In this document: positions 26,337 to 33,367 of the stretch, one piece after another
Position numbering within the stretch: the first letter of the stretch is position 1
Layout: the number at the start of each line of letters is the position of its first letter
Assembly (NCBI GenBank): GCA_937950315.1
Contig: CALFDU010000065.1
Coordinates: 1 to 33,367, forward strand
Reading direction: 5' to 3'
Source: an uncultured Saprospiraceae bacterium
Lineage (GTDB): Bacteria > Bacteroidota > Bacteroidia > Chitinophagales > Saprospiraceae
Length of the DNA stretch: 33,367 nucleotides
Notes under the pieces: generated by a model
What the model was told of the DNA's origin: nothing
The model's database searches: none
The model's input: the letters and a program-made list of their open reading frames with translations, nothing else
Program-made: the position numbers and the translations under genes

Positions 26337-26484
26337 TTTTTACGACAGATAGAAATAAAATGAGGAATAGAAATCATCCAAATTTGACGAAAGTACATAA
26401 TAGGAAATAATGGAAAAATAATTATCATATGACGGAAGTCAGCATGAAAACCGCAGGACAGAAAAATGCTTATTTGACGAAAGT
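26337..26484 (+). repeat. 13-bp motif repeated at exact 45-bp intervals
   Basis: ATTTGACGAAAGT is exact at 26382-26394 and 26472-26484. ATATGACGGAAGT (11 of 13) lies at 26427-26439. A degraded copy, TTTTTACGACAGA (9 of 13), lies at 26337-26349. All four starts are exactly 45 bp apart. The sequence between copies is A-rich but not clearly conserved. The last copy ends 21 bases before the stop codon of the convergent sulfotransferase-like gene. Function unknown: protein-binding array, decayed minisatellite or RNA element. Confidence 0.8.
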
Positions 26485-26505
26485 GAGATAAAAGAAATTA
26501 TGTAC

Positions 26506-27234
26506 TTACAATGAATCCTTTGTCAATTGATTGTAAATCGGCATGCACTTTTTTAGAAGCGGTTTTAGGTGAGTGGGGAATGGTTCGGACTTAGGTTTGT
26601 ATCCTGAAAATGAGCTTGACTTGTGGACATTGTGATACCAATAGGGAGCCCAGCATCCGTCCTCTTTTATTGGACCGGGTTCCCATTCCAACATGGAGTG
26701 ATAAAAAGGAATATTCAATTTGTTGCAAAGCTTTGTGAGCATAGCTTTTGGGTCTTCTTGAATTTTTTTTGAGTCAATGATAATTGCTTGTTGTTCTAGT
26801 TTTTCAAGCTCCAGAAGTAGTTCGAGGTGCGCATGATAGCCAACATCCTTGATACTCGGATTTGCGATGGCTTTATCAAAAGAGGGTAGCATGTCAATAG
26901 GATTTCTCGTGAGTATAATATTGACAGTTTTGGTTAAAAATGACAAATCTAAATCTACGAGATGATGTGTCATGTGCTTAAAAAAAACAACGGATTCTGA
27001 ATGAGTTCCTAGCATCGATTTTATGACTTCCTCGCCATTGTTTTCCATGGTGTTTAGTATTTCATCTGCACCTGGATGATAGCTGTGCGCATCGGTAACT
27101 CTTAGGTAGTGTGCGTAGAGGGGTTCGTCCACTACTTTGGTGTCGATTCTCTGTGCAAATGAGTACATCAGTGCTGTTGAAATGTTTCTGGGACCTGACC
27201 AAAGACAAATCCGCTTGGTAGTATCTGCTAACAC
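26506..27234 (-). CDS. Sulfotransferase-like P-loop protein
   Basis: 242 residues from a GTG that directly follows the TAA of the aminotransferase gene. The N-terminal RICLWSGPRNISTALMYSFAQR resembles the PAPS 5'-phosphosulfate-binding loop, and IILTRNPIDMLPS (Arg110, Ser118) resembles the 3'-phosphate-binding motif of sulfotransferases. EPLYAHYL and the closing WEPGPIKEDGCWAPYWY are features of the branch that accompanies class IV aminotransferases. Plant proteins annotated as branched-chain aminotransferase-like carry a similar domain joined to an aminotransferase, as I recall. Whether it really transfers sulfate is unknown. Zero spacing to the upstream gene implies coupled translation and a shared function. 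Confidence 0.8.
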   Translation of the reverse strand: MLADTTKRICLWSGPRNISTALMYSFAQRIDTKVVDEPLYAHYLRVTDAHSYHPGADEILNTMENNGEEVIKSMLGTHSESVVFFKHMTHHLVDLDLSFLTKTVNIILTRNPIDMLPSFDKAIANPSIKDVGYHAHLELLLELEKLEQQAIIIDSKKIQEDPKAMLTKLCNKLNIPFYHSMLEWEPGPIKEDGCWAPYWYHNVHKSSSFSGYKPKSEPFPTHLKPLLKKCMPIYNQLTKDSL

Positions 27235-28158
27235 TTATTTTTTATTTTTGGCGACTTCTGAATGGATTAATTCGACGTACCACTTGGATAGTTTTTGGCT
27301 GATGTCGCCATATTTTCCATCGCCAATGATGCGGCCATCTATTTCCGTTACAGGAGTGACTCCACCAAAAGTTCCTGTAACAAAAGCTTCATCAGCATCA
27401 TAGGTATCATAGAGTGAAAAATTCTTTTCTTTTACGGTCATTCCATTGGATTTGGCAACCCTAATGATGTTACCACGGGTTATTCCATTCATGCAATATG
27501 CGCCCGTTGATGTCCATAATTCACCATGCTTAACGATGAAAAAATTCGTCGCATTGCAAGTGGAAACAAAACCATGAATATCAAGCATAAGCGCTTCGTC
27601 TGCCCCGGCTTCAATGGCTTGAATGAGGGCTTGCACTTCATGCAGTTTGCTGTGGCAATTAAGTCTTGGGTCGAGATAATCTGGGGAGCCACGTCTGATC
27701 GTGCTGGTGAATAAACTGATTCCTTTGTGTTTGCTTTCTGAGGAGGCAGCTTTGTGTTCTGCGATGATGACTAGATTGGGTCCAGAAATCGTAAGTCGAG
27801 GATCTTGTGAAGGCGTTTTTTTAATGCCACGAGTAACCATAAATCTCACATGAACATGATCTGTCATTTTATTGGCATGAATCACTGACCAAATTTTATC
27901 AACCAGCTCTGCTCTTGTAAAACCTAAATCCATCTTGATAGCCGCTGCAGCTCTCCACAATCTGTCTAAATGCAAATCCAGAAAAACCAATACTCCTTCA
28001 TGCAATCTAAGCGCTTCCCATATTCCGTCACCCACAAGATATCCACTGTCGAAAACAGAAATCTTGGCTTCATCTCTCGGAAACAATTCACCATTGACGT
28101 AAATTAATACGTCTTTGTTTCTGTCATCAGGTAATGCATTGTGTGTTCCGTGAACCAT
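27235..28158 (-). CDS. Class IV (branched-chain/D-amino-acid type) aminotransferase
   Basis: 307 residues from the ATG at 28158, which has GGAGAG three bases upstream. A longer reading from a TTG at 28212 adds 18 residues without homology-like character. This is a fold-type IV PLP enzyme: YVNGELFPRDEAKISVFDSGYLVGDGIWEALR near the start, HLDRLWRAAAAIKMDLG, PRLNCHSKLHEVQALIQA with likely PLP lysine 171, GADEALMLDIHGFVSTCNATNFF, and FVTGTFGGVTPVTEIDGR at the end. The family includes branched-chain and D-amino-acid aminotransferases and aminodeoxychorismate lyase. The NCHSK context is unlike a standard IlvE, so the substrate is open. It is immediately followed by the sulfotransferase-like gene. 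Confidence 0.88.
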   Translation of the reverse strand: MVHGTHNALPDDRNKDVLIYVNGELFPRDEAKISVFDSGYLVGDGIWEALRLHEGVLVFLDLHLDRLWRAAAAIKMDLGFTRAELVDKIWSVIHANKMTDHVHVRFMVTRGIKKTPSQDPRLTISGPNLVIIAEHKAASSESKHKGISLFTSTIRRGSPDYLDPRLNCHSKLHEVQALIQAIEAGADEALMLDIHGFVSTCNATNFFIVKHGELWTSTGAYCMNGITRGNIIRVAKSNGMTVKEKNFSLYDTYDADEAFVTGTFGGVTPVTEIDGRIIGDGKYGDISQKLSKWYVELIHSEVAKNKK

Positions 28159-28304
28159 ATCTCTCCATTGAATTAAAAAATGAAAGATATTGAATAGCAC
28201 ACAATTAACCAATTACTAGAATTAAAGAGGGTTTTATTTTTTGTGCTTATTGAACTGAAAGAACGAATACATGCTTACAATAATTAAGGTAATCATGTGT
28301 TGAA

Positions 28305-28661
28305 TTAAGATGCCTTAAGCTGGATTGAGTCAAGTATGATGATATCTCTAAATTGAAATTGATTCTTAAACTTGATGTTGTTTAATAGTTGCAGTATCGG
28401 ATTCCCTTGATTTGCAAAAATATAGAAATCATATCCATTGTTGTTGATAAGCTCTTTGGCCAACAGTAGACTATTTAGTCCTACCAAGTCAATGCTTTCA
28501 ATGTCTCTTATGTCAATGAATAAATCCTTGTTTGCGTTTATATAATTGCTTAATAATTTTTTAAAAGCAGTAGCTTCCTTGTATTCAAATACGCCTTCAA
28601 TCCCTAGGCTTGTGGCATATTTCAATGTATCCTTGTAACAATATAAGTGGTTCATATCCAA
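28305..28661 (-). CDS. STAS-domain protein
   Basis: 118 residues. DLFIDIRDIESIDLVGLNSLLLA is the STAS strand-turn-helix around the usual phosphorylation site, and YDFYIFANQGNPILQLLNNIKF is the second half of the fold. Anti-sigma-factor antagonists of the SpoIIAA type carry Ser in D-S-S-G; here the loop is Asp58-Leu-Val-Gly61, so the phosphorylatable serine is missing. It may act by constitutive binding or as part of a partner-switch with altered control. No anti-sigma kinase or phosphatase gene is nearby. It lies upstream of the aminotransferase gene on the same strand, 146 bp away, with no proof of cotranscription. Confidence 0.7.
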   Translation of the reverse strand: MDMNHLYCYKDTLKYATSLGIEGVFEYKEATAFKKLLSNYINANKDLFIDIRDIESIDLVGLNSLLLAKELINNNGYDFYIFANQGNPILQLLNNIKFKNQFQFRDIIILDSIQLKAS

Positions 28662-28837
28662 ATAATTATTGAGTAATAATTAATATGGCGCTGAAAATTT
28701 TACTTTTGAAGGGAATTCAGTGATTTAGACCTTACGTGTTTGTCAAGGTCACTTGAATAAAATACATGGATGGTGTTTTGTAAAATAGCTTACATTTTTG
28801 CATCCATAATCTGATAATCGTCAATAACTACGTCATT

Positions 28838-29710
28838 GTGAAGGATAAATGGGAGCATAGAGTGATCAAATTAACTGAACCTACAAGGATCGTTGACTAT
28901 ATTGGCGAGGCATTTCATATGCTCGGTAGTAGGACCGCTGCTAGGAAGGCGATTGCAGAAGGAAGAATTACTTTAAATGGGAATAAAGTATATCCCTCAG
29001 ATACAATCAAAGAAAATGATAGAATTGTATTGACTGGAACTGGGATTAGTAAGGCAAAAAAGTTTGATTTTGATATAGAAGTAGTCTTTGAAGATGATTA
29101 CATGATACTTGTCAATAAGCCAGCTGGAATTGCCGTAAATGGTGATAGAAATAAGACCGTTGAAAATGCACTTGCGAGAATAGGGAGATCCAACGCTGAG
29201 GATGCATTGCCGCGACCGGTCGCGGTTCATCGACTTGACGTTCCTACCAAGGGTTTGGTATTGTTGGCTAAGACAAAAAAGGCTCTCATCAGATTGAGTA
29301 GTGCCTTTGAAAACAACGAAGTAGACAAACAGTATTATGCAGTGGTTCATGGAATTCCTCCTGAAAATGGTGTAATCAAAAAACCAGTAGAAGGTAAGCC
29401 TTCAGAGACACACTTTTTTCTTGAGCGAACAGTGAAGTCTAGGGTTTTTGAACACTTGAGTTTGGTGAGATTAAAACCTATTACAGGAAGAACACATCAA
29501 TTGCGGAAACATATGGTTGGTATTGGGCACTTGGTTGTAGGTGATAAATTATATGCCAAGGAAGTCAATACAATATTGGGGAAAGGATTGTTCTTAGGTG
29601 CATGTAAAATTACATTTAGACACCCAATAACAGATAAAAACGTTAGCTATTCTATCAATCCTCCGAATCGATTTTTTAGGTTGTTGGATCGAGAAGAAAG
29701 TAGATTTTAA
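28838..29710 (+). CDS. RluA family pseudouridine synthase with N-terminal S4 domain
   Basis: 290 residues from a GTG; the first internal ATG would cut into the S4 domain. Residues about 14-70 form the S4 RNA-binding fold (SRTAARKAIAEGRITLNGNKV). The catalytic domain has LVNKPAGIAVNG, then VHRLDVPTKGLVLLAKT with catalytic Asp134, KQYYAVVHG, LKPITGRTHQLRKHM and GDKLYA. It isomerises uridine to pseudouridine in rRNA or tRNA; the target base cannot be told from sequence. A strong terminator follows. Confidence 0.92.
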   Translation: MKDKWEHRVIKLTEPTRIVDYIGEAFHMLGSRTAARKAIAEGRITLNGNKVYPSDTIKENDRIVLTGTGISKAKKFDFDIEVVFEDDYMILVNKPAGIAVNGDRNKTVENALARIGRSNAEDALPRPVAVHRLDVPTKGLVLLAKTKKALIRLSSAFENNEVDKQYYAVVHGIPPENGVIKKPVEGKPSETHFFLERTVKSRVFEHLSLVRLKPITGRTHQLRKHMVGIGHLVVGDKLYAKEVNTILGKGLFLGACKITFRHPITDKNVSYSINPPNRFFRLLDREESRF

Positions 29711-29717
29711 GCAAAAA

Positions 29718-29745
29718 AAAGGGAGGACTGTGATGTCCTCCCTTT
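29718..29745. terminator. Strong bidirectional intrinsic terminator
   Basis: AAAGGGAGGAC (29718-29728) and GTCCTCCCTTT (29735-29745) form a perfect 11-bp GC-rich stem with a six-base loop. An eight-base T-run on the minus strand makes it an excellent stop for the giant adhesin gene, and it also serves the convergent RluA gene. Confidence 0.93.
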
Positions 29746-29763
29746 GCATGTATGTCTCATAAA

Positions 29764-32700
29764 TTATTTCAGTACGATAAGCTTTTTTGTAAAGCTTGCT
29801 TCTTCAGTTTGCACACTTAAGTTGTAAACTCCTTCAGTCAATGATCTTGCATCGATTAAGAATTGGTGTTTGCCCGCACTCAAGTTACTTGCCAATGATT
29901 GAACATCTTGTACTAGTTGTCCTGCTGCATTGTATAATTGGTAAGCAACATTGGCTTGGTCATTGGATAATGAAAGCTCGATCATGAACTCATCTACCAA
30001 TGGGTTAGGGAACACAGCAACATGTGCATTTAGTCTCACAGCGTTTTCTACATTGATGGTAATGATGTCAGTGTAGTTGTAGTCGCCGTTGTTGTCAATC
30101 ATTTTGATTCTGTAGTAGTAGTCACCATTGATTGCGATGTCGAAATCATCAAAGTTGTAAGATGCATTTCCAGATGTAGTCTGTGTTGCATTTTCCTTAC
30201 CAATTTCTTCAAAGTTAGCACCAGTTGAAATGCTTCTTTCAATGATGTAGTGGCTTGCATTTACTTCGTTGGCTACGACCCAGTTTAGTGCATTGTAGTT
30301 TCCAACTTGTCTTCCGTCAAATGAAACCCAATCCACAGAAACGGTTCCTAAAACGAAACCTGCATCGATATTGGCTTGATGCTCACCTGCACTCACATTG
30401 ATCCATTTCGTTGTCATGAATCCATTTGAGTGATCAATATCACTATCTGTCGAATCATCTCCAATGTGCGGAGCAGTAGTTGCGTAACTAGAGTTAGTAT
30501 AGAACTTCAAATACACATCTTCTTGCTGTAAGTAGTCGATGATGTATTCTCCATCTTCGTTAGAGCTTGCAGATCCGACAACTTCTCCTTCGTAGTTGTA
30601 AGCTTCAATAAATACATCACCCAATCCTGGCTCATTGTTTTCTCTGATACCATTTTGGTTGCTGTCAATAAATACAAAGTCACCAATGGTTCCCATAGGG
30701 TAGTATCCTGATCCAATGCTACAATCTGTATCGCCTGACATGTAAGTCATTGAGTTGGTTGTTCCTGGCCCAAAGGCACCAGTTACATCACTATCAATTT
30801 CTTCATCGTTACCTCTGTTAGGCTGTGCGTTCACGAGTCCAAGTGGAGGAGAAACAAATTCTAGGTAGTAGGTTCCTGGTGGTACACAGAACTTAAAGAA
30901 TCCATCGTCAGAAGGAGTGTCTGTATTTGGTCCTGTGAAGGTATAGTCATATAGGAAGAACTGTCCATCGAATCCTTGTCTGTATGCATTTACTTTCAAG
31001 CCGTTTACTCCATTTTCAACTGAATCCCAGATATCATTTTCATTCAAGTCAAACCATACTAAATCTCCAACAGGAATACATCTGAAAAATCCAGCATCCC
31101 ATGAATCGTCATTTTCTCCATTTGCAATATTGAATAGTGGAGTAGTGTGGAACCCGTTAGAGTTATCAACATCACTATCATTATTGTTGTTGTTATTGGT
31201 GTTAGGGAAAGTGATGTCAAATTCTAGTGGTGCATTGAACTCAAGGTAATAATCTCCTGGTAGGACATCTGTGAATTCATAAAATCCATTTGAGTCGGTG
31301 TTCTGAGTACTTACAATAACGCCATTGGCATTATGTAAAATTACTTCAATACCTTGGATTCCTTCTTCTCCTGGATCTTGTGCTCCATTTCCATTTAAGT
31401 CTTCCCAAACAAAATCACCAACTGATCCAAGTGTAATAAGAGGCGTCACGTTGATCATCTGCATATCTTCATCATCATCTACTGGATTTCCATCACCATC
31501 ATCATCTATTGTTTCATCCAAGTCTGGATCACTGTCTATATCATCCCCATCATCTTCCGTGATCTGAGCTATATTAATCAGCGAGGTTCCTGTAAAGCTA
31601 GGGTCAATTTGATAAGTAACATCAAAAGAAACTCCAGAACCTGTCACTACTTGGTCGACAGTAAAAGTACCGTCAGTATTGTCAATAACTCCAGCGTTAG
31701 GAGACATGCCTTGGAATGTTAACCCAGCAGGGGATTCGTCTGTCACAATAATATTGTTTGCAATTACTGCCCCTTCGTTGTTTACGGTAATAGTATAAGT
31801 CACGTCGTCTCCTGGTGAGAAAGGACCAGTGCTACTTAATGTTTTAGTCAATGCTAAATCATAAGGAGGAATCACTACTGGTACATCTGCTTCATCTTCA
31901 TCATCATCAAATGGATCGCCATCTCCATCTTCATCTTGCGTTTCATCCATCATTGGATCACTATCGATGTCGTCACCATCATCTTCCGTTATTTGCGCAA
32001 GATTTGTAATGATCATTCCTGTAAAGTTAGGATCAATTTGATAAGTAACATCAAATGATTGTGATGCGCCTACTGCAATTGATGCAATCGTAAATGATTC
32101 ATTTCCATTGTCCGTAACTCCTGCAGTAGGAGTCATGCTATCGAAAATCAAATCTGCTGGAGCACTATCAGTAACAACAACATTGTTGGCTGGTAATTCA
32201 CCATCATTTGAAACAGTAATCGTAAATGTAACTTCGGTGCCAGGATTAAATGGAGCCATTCCATTTAATGTCTTAGTCAATGATAAGTCATAGTCAAGAA
32301 GAATAACTGGTATAGTTTCAACATCTTCATCATCATCAAAAGGATTGCCGTCACCATCTTCATCTACTGTTTCATCCATCATTGGATCACTATCTATATC
32401 ATCCCCATCGTCAGCAGTAATCAATGCTACTACATCTAGAGAAGAACCAGTGAAAGTCTGATCGACTTCATAGGTAATTACAAATGTTTGCGTTCCTCCA
32501 ACTGGAATGTTAGATAGAGTAAATGTTTCATTTCCATTATCAGTAACATCTGTCGTAGGAGTCATAGATACAAATGTAAGACCTGAATCAGGTACTGTTG
32601 TGACAGTAGCATCTGATGCATCAAGTTCTCCTTGGTTTGTAACAGTAACAGTATACGTTACGTTACTTCCTGGATTGAATGGACCAGTGCTGCTTAAGTC

Positions 32701-33367
32701 AAGCATCAAAGCAAGGTCATAGTCTAGAAGAGTCAAAGGAATGTTTGAAGTATCTTCATCATCATCGTCTCCGTCGCCATCACCATCCTCATCTTGTGTT
32801 TCATCCATGTCAGGATCACTATCTATATCGTCTCCACTATCTTCCGTAATCAATGCAAGGTTGCCAATTGATACACCCGTTGCAGCTGGATCAATTTGAT
32901 AATTGACTTCAAATGCTTGATTTCCGCCAACAGGGATGTTTGCAATTGTAAATGATTCGTCGCCATTGTCAGTAACACCAGCTACTGGCGTCAAGCTTTG
33001 GAAAATGAGTGAGGCAGGACTTTCGTCAGTTACTGTTACGCTTCCAGAAGGAAGGTCTCCTTCATTGGTAACTGTAATGATAAATGTTACGTTGTTTCCT
33101 GGATTGTATGGTCCAGTTCCTACCAATGTTTTGTTCAATGATAAATCATAGTCAAGGATAGTCAATGGAATGTTTGAAGTATCTTCATCATCATCGTCAC
33201 CATCGCCATCACCATCTTCATCCTGAGTTTCATCCATGTCAGGATCACTATCAATATCGTCTCCACTATCTTCTGTAATCAAAGCAAGGTTGCCGATAGA
33301 CAGGCCAGTTGCAGCTGGATCAATTTGATAATTGACTTCAAATGCTTGATTTCCACCAACTGGGATG
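29764..33367 (-). CDS. Giant surface protein: DUF11 repeats, SdrD_B-like domains, T9SS type A tail; 5'-partial
   Basis: The frame is open to the window edge, so the N-terminus is missing; the visible part is about 1200 residues. From the N-terminal side: more than four 143-residue DUF11-type beta domains, each ending in a strongly acidic linker (DDIDSDP, DETQDEDGDGD, DDDDED); three SdrD_B-like domains (VGDFVWEDLNGNGAQDPGE, VGDLVWFDLNENDIWD, IGDFVFIDSNQNGIRENNE), each with DSDVDNSNGF-like Asp motifs; a fibronectin-like domain (about 30040-30345); and a C-terminal tail with VFPNPLVDEF and then GVYNLSVQTEEASFTKKLIV. The tail is the Por_Secre_tail type A sorting signal of the type IX system. It is likely a calcium-stiffened adhesive or matrix protein at the cell surface; that role is inferred. 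Confidence 0.92.
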   Translation of the reverse strand, partial: IPVGGNQAFEVNYQIDPAATGLSIGNLALITEDSGDDIDSDPDMDETQDEDGDGDGDDDDEDTSNIPLTILDYDLSLNKTLVGTGPYNPGNNVTFIITVTNEGDLPSGSVTVTDESPASLIFQSLTPVAGVTDNGDESFTIANIPVGGNQAFEVNYQIDPAATGVSIGNLALITEDSGDDIDSDPDMDETQDEDGDGDGDDDDEDTSNIPLTLLDYDLALMLDLSSTGPFNPGSNVTYTVTVTNQGELDASDATVTTVPDSGLTFVSMTPTTDVTDNGNETFTLSNIPVGGTQTFVITYEVDQTFTGSSLDVVALITADDGDDIDSDPMMDETVDEDGDGNPFDDDEDVETIPVILLDYDLSLTKTLNGMAPFNPGTEVTFTITVSNDGELPANNVVVTDSAPADLIFDSMTPTAGVTDNGNESFTIASIAVGASQSFDVTYQIDPNFTGMIITNLAQITEDDGDDIDSDPMMDETQDEDGDGDPFDDDEDEADVPVVIPPYDLALTKTLSSTGPFSPGDDVTYTITVNNEGAVIANNIIVTDESPAGLTFQGMSPNAGVIDNTDGTFTVDQVVTGSGVSFDVTYQIDPSFTGTSLINIAQITEDDGDDIDSDPDLDETIDDDGDGNPVDDDEDMQMINVTPLITLGSVGDFVWEDLNGNGAQDPGEEGIQGIEVILHNANGVIVSTQNTDSNGFYEFTDVLPGDYYLEFNAPLEFDITFPNTNNNNNNDSDVDNSNGFHTTPLFNIANGENDDSWDAGFFRCIPVGDLVWFDLNENDIWDSVENGVNGLKVNAYRQGFDGQFFLYDYTFTGPNTDTPSDDGFFKFCVPPGTYYLEFVSPPLGLVNAQPNRGNDEEIDSDVTGAFGPGTTNSMTYMSGDTDCSIGSGYYPMGTIGDFVFIDSNQNGIRENNEPGLGDVFIEAYNYEGEVVGSASSNEDGEYIIDYLQQEDVYLKFYTNSSYATTAPHIGDDSTDSDIDHSNGFMTTKWINVSAGEHQANIDAGFVLGTVSVDWVSFDGRQVGNYNALNWVVANEVNASHYIIERSISTGANFEEIGKENATQTTSGNASYNFDDFDIAINGDYYYRIKMIDNNGDYNYTDIITINVENAVRLNAHVAVFPNPLVDEFMIELSLSNDQANVAYQLYNAAGQLVQDVQSLASNLSAGKHQFLIDARSLTEGVYNLSVQTEEASFTKKLIVLK
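31453..33367 (-). repeat. Tandem 429-bp (143-residue) DUF11 repeats
   Basis: Four full units lie at 32740-33168, 32311-32739, 31882-32310 and 31453-31881, with a further partial unit to the window end. All are exactly 429 bp. The two units nearest the window edge are nearly identical over long DNA stretches, for example the shared run ending at 32937 and at 33364, while the inner units have drifted. This points to recent expansion on the N-terminal side. Such identity also makes this spot prone to assembly collapse. Confidence 0.9.

Larger units (their letters stand above)
25902..26505. other. 604-bp gene-poor spacer with repeats
   Basis: The spacer lies between the 5' end of the YceI gene and the 3' end of the sulfotransferase-like gene. 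It holds a possible 40-codon ORF (26045-26167), an exact inverted copy of a 13-bp motif (26185-26197), a 15-bp direct repeat with a 19-bp period (26245-26278), and a set of 45-bp-spaced copies of the 13-bp motif (26337-26484). No hairpin terminator after the sulfotransferase gene is evident. No mobile-element gene is seen. Confidence 0.8.

Noticed and set aside
26337-26484. CRISPR array
   Set aside because: The 45-bp period is tempting, but the conserved part is only 13 bp and imperfect, there are just four copies, and no cas gene lies in the window.
28159-28212. 18-residue N-terminal extension of the class IV aminotransferase
   Set aside because: It would start at TTG, has no family-like sequence, and a purine-rich GGAGAG stands just before the ATG at 28158.

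Overview
The window looks like a chromosomal segment of a Bacteroidota bacterium, most likely of the Saprospiraceae/Lewinella kind. The reasons are two giant repetitive surface proteins that end in type IX secretion (T9SS) sorting domains, low GC content, the long Bacteroidota form of urocanate hydratase, Bacteroidota-style response regulators, and -7 elements of the TAnnTTTG kind. I see no rRNA, tRNA, CRISPR array, transposase or phage gene. Most of the window is ordinary chromosomal housekeeping and surface-protein content.

Layout. 1-5065 (+): the C-terminal 1687 residues of a giant secreted protein, with Ig/PKD-like repeats, ten ~100-residue repeats of two alternating types, a Cys-rich stretch and a CHU_C-type (T9SS type B) tail. 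5136-12913 (+): a tight five-gene operon of FdhF/YdeP-like molybdopterin oxidoreductase, hutI, hutU, a DUF1415 protein and glpD. 12930-13295 (-): DoxX-like membrane protein. 13511-15085 (+): ATP-dependent pckA. 15149-21372: a signalling block of a response regulator with a LuxR-like output domain, a methionine-type aminotransferase on the other strand, an Rcp1-like receiver and a 1067-residue multi-PAS histidine kinase. 21879-23030 (-): DHBP synthase (RibB) carrying a ruined GTP cyclohydrolase II domain. 23145-25183 (+): operon of a TauE/SafE permease, a PnuC-like transporter and a GNAT acetyltransferase. 25242-25901 (-): YceI lipoprotein. 26506-28158 (-): class IV aminotransferase directly coupled to a sulfotransferase-like gene. 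28305-28661 (-): STAS protein. 28838-29710 (+): S4/RluA pseudouridine synthase. 29764-33367 (-): C-terminal part of a second giant surface protein, with DUF11 repeats, SdrD_B-like domains and a T9SS type A tail.

How the genes fit together. HutU and HutI carry out the middle steps of histidine degradation (urocanate to imidazolonepropionate to N-formimidoylglutamate). No hutH, hutF or hutG lies in the window. GlpD and PckA add respiratory glycerol-3-phosphate and gluconeogenic functions, in keeping with a heterotroph using amino acids and lipids. The kinase and the Rcp1-like receiver are probably partners.

The least explained parts are: (1) the gene-poor stretch 25902-26505, with a 13-bp motif recurring at exactly 45-bp intervals (26337, 26382, 26427, 26472), an exact inverted copy at 26185, a 15-bp direct repeat and a possible 40-residue membrane peptide; (2) the aminotransferase-sulfotransferase pair joined stop-to-start (TAA-GTG); (3) the A/B alternation of repeats in the first giant protein. 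I do not see a clear-cut new defence or biosynthetic system. These three are the best candidates for something undescribed.
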